From assembly GCF_047495875.1 (NCBI RefSeq), contig NC_092497.1, positions 30,132,781 through 30,196,780 on the forward strand: a stretch of 64,000 nucleotides of DNA, in the 5' to 3' direction. Position numbers and translations under genes: made by a program. Positions 32,930 to 42,255 of this stretch are shown in pieces (position 1 is the first letter of the stretch; each line of letters starts with the position of its first letter). The DNA comes from Pithys albifrons albifrons. Taxonomy: Eukaryota > Chordata > Aves > Passeriformes > Thamnophilidae. The notes below the pieces were generated by a model. It had not been told where the DNA came from. It made no database searches and saw only the letters and a list, made by a program, of their open reading frames with translations.

Positions 32930-34501
32930 TCCTCTACCTGGCTAGAGGCAGGGCCCCCCTAGTCCTGGTCATGGTACTCATTGCGCTCTCCTTGTGAATA
33001 CGACCGGGAGGTTCCTTCAAGAGGATCGGGCATGGCATCATCATTCCTATACTGTCTGGAGCCTTGCCCACGAGAGACCGGAGCAGCCTTCAACCTTGAA
33101 GAATTCCCTGTGTTAGTTGTGCCTCTTTGCAATTCATGTACCCGTGCTGCTAAGGAAGACGTGGGTTTCCCATCCCACTTCCTCATATCTTCCCCATGCT
33201 CGTGGAGGTAAAACCACAGATTGCCGCGTGGAGTGTACCCTTTCTCCTTAGCTGGAAGACGCCTGCTTCTGATGGCAGAGACTCTCGTTTGTTCTGGAGA
33301 GATATGGAAGAGTCCTTCCTTAACCTTCTATTCTAGTTCAGCCAGCTTTGTTTCCACAGCTGAGATGTGGGCTCGTAATGGAGCAGTGACAGTGTCTTCA
33401 TAAATCCTGAGTTTACTGACCAGTGCACCCACCTTGTCTTCTCCCTCTCTCCACTGCAATTGTTGCAAGGTAGCGAGAATACATTTCTGGCCCAAGTCGT
33501 GCAAATTTTAATCACATCTGGGATATGCACTGGACACCATCCGGACTTTTAGGGAATCTCTCATCCTCTGAAAAGGTTATCTCCAGTATGGCTAATTCCC
33601 TTAAGCACCGGATACCTTGTTCCATCGTGTTCCACAGTCCTTGCTGTACGTGGAGGTCCTCCTTACAAAGATATCTCTCCCTCACACTTGACAACAGTCG
33701 TCACCAGAGGCTGAGAGTTTCCTGCCTCTTTCCAATGCCCTGATCAATGACCACATCTCGAGACAGGGATCCCAGCTGCCTTGCGTCACTCCCATCTAGA
33801 ATTGTATCACTGGCCGCAGTGTCCCAGATTCGAAGTAGCCAGGTCAAGATGGACTCATTTGCCTGTCGTGTGAACTCTCTCCGGAGCTCACGCAGCTCTC
33901 CCAGGGATAGGGACCGGGTGATTATTTCTGGCTCCATTTCTTCTGCTTGAGATGAAGGTCCTGACTCTTCCTCGTCATGCACTATACGAACTGATTTGGT
34001 CTTTGATTTTCTTTTCTGGACAGGGGCAACTGATACCGGTTTCTGTCGTCCTTCTGGCTACTCCATGGTTTGTGTGGACATGGTGCTGGTTGATCTATTT
34101 CCCTTTTCCTCTGGCTCAGATGTGGTTTGGAAGGACATGGTGCTGACTGATGTATCTTTTCTTCCCTCTGGCTCAGCCACAGTCTGGGTGGACATGGTGC
34201 TGGTTGATTTGTCTTCTTTTCTCTCTGGCTCAGCTGTGGTTTGGGTAGACATGGTGCCTGTGGATTTGCTCCTTTTCTCCTCCTCCTGATGATGCTGTAC
34301 CACACCAAGCAGTGTGCGGTAGGCAGTGGCCAGGGCCCAGCAGGTTGCTGTGAGCTGCACATCTCTGGGACTGCCAGAGCATCTTCCTTTCACATAGCTT
34401 ATTTTTTTGTCAGGGTCCTGCAGCTGTTCAGGGGTGAACCTCCAGATTACTTGAGGAAACTCTCCAAATACTGGCCCATGTTCTTCCACTTTCTGTGCCA
34501 C
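32930..34501 (-). pseudogene. gag-like region, broken, with an N-terminal repeat
   Basis: This is the position of gag, between the leader ORF and protease. The frame opening MAQKVEEHGP at 34501 runs for 147 codons. Its second half is a 19-residue tandem repeat (STSTMSTQT units). A TAG at 34058-34060 interrupts it, the same frame continues to a TGA at 33701-33703, and again to 33512. A frameshift follows, with remaining gag-like frames down to about 32950. The middle part (GELRELRREFTRQANESILTWLLRIWDTAA) resembles a capsid-like helical region. No Cys-His zinc knuckle was seen, in line with ERVL-type Gag. I assign gag mainly by position; the sequence is not one I recognise motif by motif. Confidence 0.72.
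34077..34300 (-). repeat. 57 bp in-frame tandem repeat in gag (19-residue units)
   Basis: GACATGG recurs at 34077, 34134, 34191 and 34248 on the plus strand, exactly 57 bp apart, with the intervening sequence clearly homologous. Three full units and part of a fourth are present. Because 57 is a multiple of three, the repeat keeps the gag frame and encodes units containing STMSTQT followed by an acidic/basic EPE(G/R)K-type spacer. Confidence 0.92.
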
Positions 34502-35124
34502 TCAATATTATCAACTCCCAGAGCAGGCTTCCAGCAAACCTCCCTAGAAGGCCCTGTTCTGACCTCAAGCATGGTGTATACAGTACAGAGGAGATGAAAC
34601 AATACTAATAACAACAATACACGGTCCTTAACATCGAAAGGAAATTCAATATTCTCAAAGACTGTTGCAACAAGTCTGAAGGGTGAGGAAAAGGTGAAAG
34701 GGTCAGAATAACCCTTCCCTCCTGTTCCCCACACAGTCTGGGTGCGATTGGTATTGAGGCTCAAGAGGTAGCAACCCAAGCCAGGACAGACAAACAAGAC
34801 TGAATATACATTCATAATGAAACTCACTGCCTCTGATGTTATGATAACATAAACATAATATATAAATAAGGCAATTTTGATCCCTCCTAGTAGTCTTAAC
34901 AGGACCATCAAAATAGGCAAATAGTTCCCCATATGTGGGAATATGAACAGGCTCAGATACATCATCCACGTGCACACATCAAGCAACATGGTGATCAGGG
35001 AGTTTTTATATCCAAATGCACAAAATGGAATTGTAATTCTGACTTCTCTCTCGTGCCCCACATTGGGCACCAAAAGATGTGCTGGTTTAAAGATAAACCC
35101 GCAGGAGAAATGGATCCACCACAA
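34447..35124 (-). CDS. Uncharacterised hydrophobic leader ORF upstream of gag
   Basis: An uninterrupted 225-codon frame starts inside the 5' LTR and runs past the primer binding site. The first ATG downstream of the LTR is at 34989-34987 and gives a product of 180 residues. That product has about four to five hydrophobic stretches, numbered from the start of the frame: about 47-62, 68-82, 83-97, 102-122 and 165-185. There is an NRT glycosylation-type site near residue 125. It ends at 34447, overlapping the gag start (34501) in another frame. I do not recognise the protein. It survives uninterrupted while gag and pol carry stops. It could be a genuine accessory membrane protein or a T-rich leader that stays open by chance. 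Confidence 0.45.
   Translation of the reverse strand: MWWIHFSCGFIFKPAHLLVPNVGHEREVRITIPFCAFGYKNSLITMLLDVCTWMMYLSLFIFPHMGNYLPILMVLLRLLGGIKIALFIYYVYVIITSEAVSFIMNVYSVLFVCPGLGCYLLSLNTNRTQTVWGTGGKGYSDPFTFSSPFRLVATVFENIEFPFDVKDRVLLLLVLFHLLCTVYTMLEVRTGPSREVCWKPALGVDNIEWHRKWKNMGQYLESFLK
35055..35072 (-). promoter_or_regulatory. Primer binding site, tRNA-Lys type
   Basis: On the minus strand TGGTGCCCAATGTGGGGC lies 5 bp downstream of the 5' LTR end. It differs from the tRNA-Lys(1,2) primer binding site at two positions, both C-to-T at CpG sites, which points to later deamination. Foamy viruses and some betaretroviruses use this primer; many ERVL elements use tRNA-Leu. Confidence 0.82.
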
Positions 35125-35743
35125 GAGAGATTATAAGTCAGAGTTACAATTTAATGAAAGATGTTACCATAAATACACTGACACAAAGAGATATTGCTTT
35201 AAACTCACAAAACCTAGCCGTACAACCCAGTGTCCTGGGGCACAAACCCAAAGGGGTTTGTTAGCCCTTGTGCTGAGACCCGCGTGGTTCCCCCCAAGTC
35301 CAAAGCAAAAAGAAGTGAGAAATCTGTTGGTGCAGGTGATGGCTGCAGTCTGGTCGAGAGTGGCTGTCATACTCTAGTCAAGAGCAGTGGTCTCCTCCTG
35401 TCGAGGTCCTGCTGCTGCTCTGGGTCCGACGAGAGGTTCCTGAGGTCTTCTTACCCACCACTTATGTACCCTCAGGGAGCACTCAGTCCCTCCCCCTGGG
35501 CGGGGACTCACACAATGGGTGATTAACTCTGGGAGCCAGGGGGTATTGTTGAACTGTTGATGGCCCATTAGCAGCCACACACCCCCCCCCCCCCCCCCAG
35601 GCTAGGTGTGAAGGTGCTAATGACTCCCTGGGCAGCTGCTGTTAATGGTCTATTGTCCTTGGGGAATGAATAGAGGGGGTAGAATACACAGCTTTGATCA
35701 CCCCCACACAGGGTTAGCTGGTCCCACCTGCTGAACTAGGACA
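35078..35743 (-). repeat. Provirus 5' LTR, full length
   Basis: A 666 bp LTR on the minus strand, from TGTCCTAGTTCAGCAGG (35743) to CCAGCACA (35078). It has the family blocks CACACCTAGCCTGG, CCCGCCCAGGGGGAGGGACT and GGGTACATAAG (TATA-like, about 35463-35473). U5 passes through ACACTGGGTTGTACGGC and ends before the primer binding site. A run of 17 C on the plus strand (35582-35598) interrupts the U3 part. The LTR contains the 174 bp segment missing from the 3' LTR. Confidence 0.92.
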
Positions 35744-35749
35744 ACTTGA

Positions 35750-36115
35750 CATTATTGAGCCTGGAGAAGAGGAGACTGAGGGGAGACCTAATTATGGTCT
35801 ACAACTTCCTCATGTGGGAAGCAGAGGCAGGTACCAAGCTCTTCTCTCTGGTGACCAGTGACAAGACCAGAGGGAACAGCAGGAAGCCGAGTCAGGGTAT
35901 GTTTGAGATGGATCTCAGGAACAGGTTCATCACCCAGAGGGTAGTTGGGCACTGGAACAGGCTCCTCAGGGCAGTGGTCACAGCACCAAACCTGTCTGAG
36001 TTCAAGATGTGTTTGGACAATACTCTCAGATACATGGTGTGATTCTTGGTGTGTGCAAAGCCAGAAGTTGGACTTTTTCCAGCTTAGGATATTCTATGAT
36101 TATGATTTTATGAAC
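35750..36115 (+). mobile_element. CR1 3' end fragment, 5'-truncated
   Basis: It begins within ATTGAGCCTGGAGAAGAGGA, a standard CR1 3' segment. It continues through CAGAGGGTAGTTGGGCACTGGAACAGGCT and ends with the degenerate octamers ATTCTATGATTATGATTTTATG near 36115. It abuts the provirus right flank. The 98-codon ORF in it is the CR1 3' region, not a host gene. Confidence 0.85.
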
Positions 36116-39100
36116 TGTACTTAACTAGGCTATAATTTGTGAGCCATAAGGTTTTTTTTTCATGACAACAATGAAATGTACTACCTATAGCCTAGAGAAA
36201 ATAGCTTTTCACTGACTTATTTTTTGTTTTCTTGACTAGGTCCATAGACAAATATAAATAGAAGTACATTTTCTTACAGTTCTGTGCTTCACAGCTCAAT
36301 TTAAGACAGCAGACTGGGAACTCAGTAATGAATGACAAAGTACTGGGATGTTCATTTCAGGAATACTTTGTGGACCATAATATCCCTCAATGAACTGTAC
36401 TGCCTATGTTACAAACCACAAAGCTATTACATATGACATTTATTGTCCAAAAATTTTCATGTTTATGCAGTTTTGTTAAATTTGGAGTTTTGATTCTGAT
36501 CCATATTTAGTTGTAGCCTTATTGGAATGGTTGTTAAACTGTGAACTCACCAAATATTTTACCTTATAATATAGGAAATGTTTAATTGAAAACACCCAAA
36601 TTTCTGTTTTCAGTTTGATGTATTCGGGTGATGGTATGGAATAGTGTGCAAAAAATTAATTTAAAATCATGGGGTTTCTGATTTTTTTTTAAATAGCAAT
36701 ATTTCAGGGTCCCGTAATGTGTTTAAGAGGATATTTTCATAACTTCAGATGACCATGAGGACTGGGATAATTTTCTATACACCTTATTTATTCTGTAAAG
36801 AAAACAAATTTTAGGTAACATTTTTAATCAGCTAGCTTTTTCTGCATTTATAAAAATGTGACTAGTGACCAGCTAAATGAGAATACATTGTCCTGATCTG
36901 AAAAACAGAGTTTTCAGAGGGTCAGTGTGTCCCTAATTATAATGATGCAGCTAACACTACTCTAATTGAAAGATTATGTCAGCATTTCCATTATAAAGCC
37001 ATGTTTTTCATGGCTTGTAGCTCAGCGGTTAAGGTTCATTCTGGCCTAAAACATACTATAAAAACCTCATCCTACTCTATACAGAATGTCTTCAAACTCC
37101 CAATTAAACAAGTGAGTTGTCCAGGCACCGACTATTTCAAACAAATAAGGCCAGACTTTACTTCAATCATGTGCCATCATATACAAAGAATTGGCATGCA
37201 AACCAGCTAGTTTTGTAAGCTCTTTCAAAATGTGTGTTTATTTCAGCATGCAAGCTCACCTGAAAATCATCCCCCAAACTCAGATCACTTAAGTGCTCTG
37301 TCCTGACATCTGCTCCAGGAAATAAAACATTCAGCAAAATATAAATATATTAATTTTTAGTGATTTTGGTATAGTAGTTAATGTGATAGACATTTTATGC
37401 TGTAAAACAACAACAACTATGGTAATTTCACCATATTTCTGAGCACAGGATACAGAATAAAATAAAAGGTTTGCTAAATAAAGGATGGCTAACACGTCGA
37501 GGGGAAATTACATTCAAGTTATAGAGTAGTATTACACATGGTAGTATAAAATAAGTGATTAAAGCCCACCTCAGAACATCCATTTAAAAACACATAAACC
37601 CCACACTGAATGAAAAGCACAAAAATCAAAACAATAAAGGGCAGTTCTGTTGAGGTCTGTACTTCCAATAAAATAAACAAACAAGCAAAATTAACCCAAC
37701 TTAATTTTGAGGGAAATCTGAGTGCATGGCTGCAAGGAGGAGAATCAGGGCAATAGTTGTTGTACCAAAATATGCCCTGATTTGAAACTTAAAAAAACTC
37801 ACCACACGAAGGAGCAACAACATAGACACATACTGACAAATGAAAGAATTTGCATTTTAAATGTTTTGAAATGTCAGAAATATAATACGATGCATTTAGA
37901 AAAGGCTTAATTAAAGGGCCTCAACATTTCTTCCATTGATGAAATTGGCAAGCCGATTAATTACAGTAGGAGTAAGACTGAGTGTGACACTGAGACATAT
38001 TTTGTCTGCAGACTACAACAGATGGGAGACCTTTTGAAAGAGGCAGAGCAGGCTAGTCAGCACCTATATAGTATGGAGGGATTTAATCTGTGTGACATTG
38101 TTACTCAACATAATCCTTCTTAGCCATGCCCAGACATGCATACCTCGGTTGCATCTGCATGGAGCCTTTTCATCCACAGGCAGTGAGTAAGAACATTGGA
38201 AATGAATAGGTCTGAGCCATCATATCTGCCAGGGGACCATGTAAAATCCCAGCAAGGGATAAGTAAAGTACTTGATAAAGTGTTAAAATTGGGAAGGAAC
38301 TAGTACCTGGTGATGCTCTCTGCCCTTTGCTAATGTGCTGGCATTGTATAGAGAGTAAGGAGTGTCCTCTAATACCTGCTCAAGAGCAAGAGTTGTGCAT
38401 CAGCACTCTGGGTGGCATTTGACCACAAATGTCAGGTAAGCATACAGAGACACTGCAGGTCTGTATGCAAGGGGGAACCCTTCCCACAGATGAAAATTCT
38501 CTGTCCACAAGGTTTCAGCTATTTCTGTTTGTTCCTTCCAGTCATGCAATTGCCCTCCAAAGGAGAAGATACTCTGCAACAACAAAATCCTGAGTTCAAT
38601 GCATCCTTTTTTCTTCCTCATGCAGATTTGCACTTCAGAGGGATGTTAGATGGCATTTTCATCTGTGTGTGAGGTGTAGAGAAGGGCAGTACAGAACTAC
38701 CAGCATAGTTAACAAAGCAGTAACTGGCTAATGTATGAAGTTGTAAAGAATCGGTTATTTCACTTCACAATACACTGAATTCCTTACAGGCTTAAAGAGA
38801 AATATAATCCAGGTACTAATTTGACAGACATTTTGAGAATTGATTTCCTATGACATTCCCTCTAAGCTACAATATGTTACGATACCTTTTAAATTCACAT
38901 TTTTATACAAACTTAAATAAAATGGCAGCCTGTGGTTAAGGAAAGTAATTTCATGAGGCTGTGCCTGTATGGGGACTTGATAATCATCTGGTTTTTCTCT
39001 GTGGATGCTAGCATTGTATTTTAAATTATATAGTTCTGAGAGCAATAATCCCGTTATGCTAAATACACTTTTTTGCCTTTAGTGTTCTAATTTTGCCATT

Positions 39101-41375
39101 ACACTGAAGAAACTGTTCCTTTTCAACGACCTTTTCAAACTGCACAGTTGTGAAATAGAAAGAGAATACATGGATTTCACTGCATACGAACAAAAATACA
39201 ATGAAGCCTTGAAAGACCTTAGAACAGGGCTGCTTATTGCAGAGTTATAAGAGCATATAATTTTTAATAACTTCTAACTAAATACTTGATTAATTTCAAA
39301 ACAGACAGCTAAGATGAAATGCTAACTTAAACATTTTAGTGAAACAACAATACCAATAATAATATACTTGAGTATCTCATATAGGACACAGAAACAAGGA
39401 CAGTGTTGAAAGTCATTATCAGTCTTCATTACCAAGTAACTGTACTCTGTTATTGGTACAGAAGGTTTTTTACCGTATTTTTCATACAAATGAGTAGCTG
39501 TTGCAGAATATGACGCTACAGTTTAAAAATTCCAACAGGTACTATTTTGGTCACATTTAGGGTTACATTTTCAGAACCGACTATGAAGAACTGCAGTTCT
39601 GTCTTTGAGAAATTAACTGGTCCATTCTTAAATCCCTTCCCAAAAATTAATTAGGTATGGTAGGTGATATTCAATAGTTGCAGTATTTTGTATTGAAGAT
39701 GGTTATATCTTGCTGATGAATCTATACAACAGTTTATTTCTATTAAGATATCATTATTGATATTAAAATATGAAATTGGGTAAATAATCTGAAATTATTA
39801 CAAAAAACCACAAAACTCACCCACTGTATACCACACCAGCTCAATAACTGACAATGGGCTTCATATTCTATTTTTCAGAATGTTTGCTAACTATTGGCAT
39901 TAGCAAGCTGATTCCAACAAGAAAGGATAATGTAAGAGGCAAAAAAATATAGCAACATGCCTAGCTTGTGATACAGTTCAGGTGAAACTATTCCTCGACT
40001 CCTTCCTCCAAACTCTCTGCTGGTTATTATGACTTGGGAGATTTTATTGTGCTTTTGTGTGACTGTTACAATATTTAGTGGTGCAAACACTTACTGTTTT
40101 TTCAGTTAGATTTGGTCAATATTTAACCTTTCACACACACACACGCACACACACACCCCCTCCCATGCTGTGACGACTTGCACATGTTCTGGTCTTTAAG
40201 TCAATATTATATTTCTCATTTGCATTATTAAGCCTATTGGAGAAGTTGCTCTTCATTTCATTTGTCAAGTTATTTACCTTTGTTTCTCATTTGTTCATGT
40301 ATGTTCCCATTCTCTCAGGTTATTCAAACTGGTAGCTGAGATTTGTCCTTAATTCTCCACGGCATGTGTTTGCCTTGCCTGTTGGCACATGACAGCCAAG
40401 CATGGTCCCCTGGATGATCTGTAAGTGAGTCTTCAGTCTGGTGGACAGTATTGCAAATAATACTTTGTGAAAGAAGCCAAAAATTGCTAGTAGCCATTCT
40501 CATCCTCAGATTCTCAAAAATTTGGGCTGTAATTTATTAGGATTTCCTAGAGCTTGGATGTAAAAGCAGCTATATCTATTCTGAAATCTCATAGACTATT
40601 TGGGATTTCCTGACATTACAGGATTTAGTCCTAGTGCTAACTTCTTAGCATTTTTTCTACCTCCGTCCTTACTATACGCTTTTCCCTAGTATCGTACCCA
40701 GAACAGAAGTTATCTCACAGATAACTCAGTGATTCCTTGAAGCCATTACATTTTCTGAGACTATCTCCCATTCCCCTTAAGGAAAATTTGCCTTGAACAA
40801 ATGTCTACTAAATATTAGAACATTTTTTTTCTTGAAATATGCTACAATATGCATGCAGCTTCTTCTGCTGTGGAGAAGTTCTTGATGGATATTTTTGGAT
40901 CCTAACTTTAAGAAATATGCTTATTCTTTATACTGTTCTTTTAAATGTTTTCTTGTATTCCCTGAGATATATATCAAATGAGGTTTATTTGGGACAGAAT
41001 ACTGCAGTCACTGAGCTATATTAGATATTTACAACAATTTTATTGAGCCTTTCAGAATTTCAGTAGTACCTGCTGTTGACTGTTGGATACAGTATTCATT
41101 GATGTGATGTTTCCCAATAGTTTGCGATTATATCACATATTCACCTTGTGACAAAAGCTGAACGGAGACCCTTTTTAAGGTCAACTTTGTTGTTTGAGTA
41201 AATCCCCCTTCTCTGTCAATAAGGGCTGTACTGAATAAATTTGCTTTCCATCCTTGGGTTTGTGTGGATTCTGTCCATTTTTTAAAGCACAGCATTATAC
41301 ATGGGCTGACTGAAAGTGTAGTCACTTAAAACCAGCAACTGCTTTAGGATTTGCTTTTCCAAAAGTCACAAGAAA
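36116..41375. other. AT-rich unique sequence, no gene seen
   Basis: About 5 kb without recognisable genes or dispersed repeats. A (CA)n tract lies at about 40132-40157. The tRNA-like words near 37018 do not form a tRNA. Confidence 0.5.
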
Positions 41376-41379
41376 AAAA

Positions 41380-41440
41380 ACCAACCAACCAACCAACCAA
41401 AAAAACCCAACCAACCAACCAAAAACAAAAAAAAAAAACA
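41380..41440. repeat. (CCAA)n-type simple repeat
   Basis: AACCAACCAACCAACCAA units are interrupted by A runs and followed by an A-rich tract. A tetranucleotide microsatellite. Confidence 0.9.
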
Positions 41441-41547
41441 AACACCAGACTTTGTGCACAATCTGATTTTTAGGATATAGTTTACAGATAGTAGGCAGCG
41501 GAGAAGCAATCTAAGGCCCAAGCTCTGAACTACAAGGACATTGAAGG

Positions 41548-42215
41548 AGTTTTACTTTAAAAATATGCAAGGCTCCAAAAATTCACTCAGGAAATTTTTT
41601 AAAAAGGACATGAATTCTTTTAATAGCTTGAGATAGTGAAAAGGAGAAGATATCACACATTTTTTCTCTAGAGGTCAAATACTTTTACTGGCAAACTTTA
41701 GAAAATAAGGGAACTTGAAAAATGTTTAAAGGGCAACATTCAACCAACAAACACACAAAGCATTAACTTAGAACATGCTAACCCATACAGCTTTGCAAAA
41801 TTAAACCCATCCAGCTTTTAGTTACCCAAAATATTAAGAAAGGAGAGTAGGAGAAGAAGAACAAGTAAAGAAAGTGAGAGAAAAAGAGAGAATTAAAGCT
41901 ACTGCCCCTAGGCCCAGCATAGATCCAGCTACAGGAATCCAGAAGACAGCAGTGTCTGAACACATGAAGAGCATATGTCTTTGTATTAATCTGCTCTGGT
42001 CCCCCTGCTGCCACTCCTCTCTTCCCCAGATGAGATTTCCCATGTGCCAACCATTCTGTGGCTTGGTTGGGGGCTCCAGAGGGTGTGGTGTGGGGCAGTG
42101 CTCCTAGTGTGCAGTGACTGACAACTGTTCCGAGCCTTTCCCAGGACGTTCCAAGAGTCTGGGGTGTGGGATATAGGGCCTCACCTCACCTTTGTGGAAT
42201 TCAACCTGTCCCTTC
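41548..42215. repeat. Unclassified interspersed repeat, copy 2
   Basis: It is collinear with 4955-5545 and in the same orientation. Both have TTTTACTTTAAAAATATGCAA, a CTGGCAAACTTTAGAAAATA block, TTAGTTACCCAAAATATTAA, a long GA-rich run and a TGGAATTCAACCTG end. Divergence is substantial, so the family is old. Its right end meets a (CT)n(CA)n microsatellite. No coding capacity or terminal repeats were recognised. Confidence 0.6.
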
Positions 42216-42255
42216 ACTCTCTCTCTCTCTCACACACACATACACATACACTTGA
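42216..42255. repeat. (CT)n(CA)n microsatellite
   Basis: CTCTCTCTCTCTCT is followed by CACACACACA and CATACACATACAC. Compound simple repeat. Confidence 0.9.

Larger units (their letters stand above)
29216..35743 (-). mobile_element. ERVL-like endogenous retrovirus, nearly complete provirus without env
   Basis: A 6.5 kb provirus on the minus strand with the order 5' LTR (35078-35743), primer binding site, leader ORF, gag, protease, RT/RNase H, integrase and 3' LTR (29216-29680). No env or dUTPase was found between integrase and the 3' LTR. The flanks CCTTG (29211-29215) and ACTTG (35744-35748) match at four of five bases, consistent with a 5 bp target site duplication. The pol style and lack of env place it with the class III (ERVL/spuma-related) elements of birds. 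It is inactive: gag and pol have several stops and frameshifts, and one RT catalytic Asp is replaced. Solo or partial relatives lie at 17849-18475, 25980-26563 and perhaps 3467-4080. Confidence 0.9.

Noticed and set aside
37016..37041. tRNA-like words TAGCTCAGCGGTTAAGG and GGTTCATTC
   Set aside because: The A-box-like and B-box-like words overlap within about 25 bp and no cloverleaf stems can be drawn.
41380..41440. Regularly spaced repeats as a CRISPR-like array
   Set aside because: It is a (CCAA)n simple repeat without spacers, in a eukaryotic genome.
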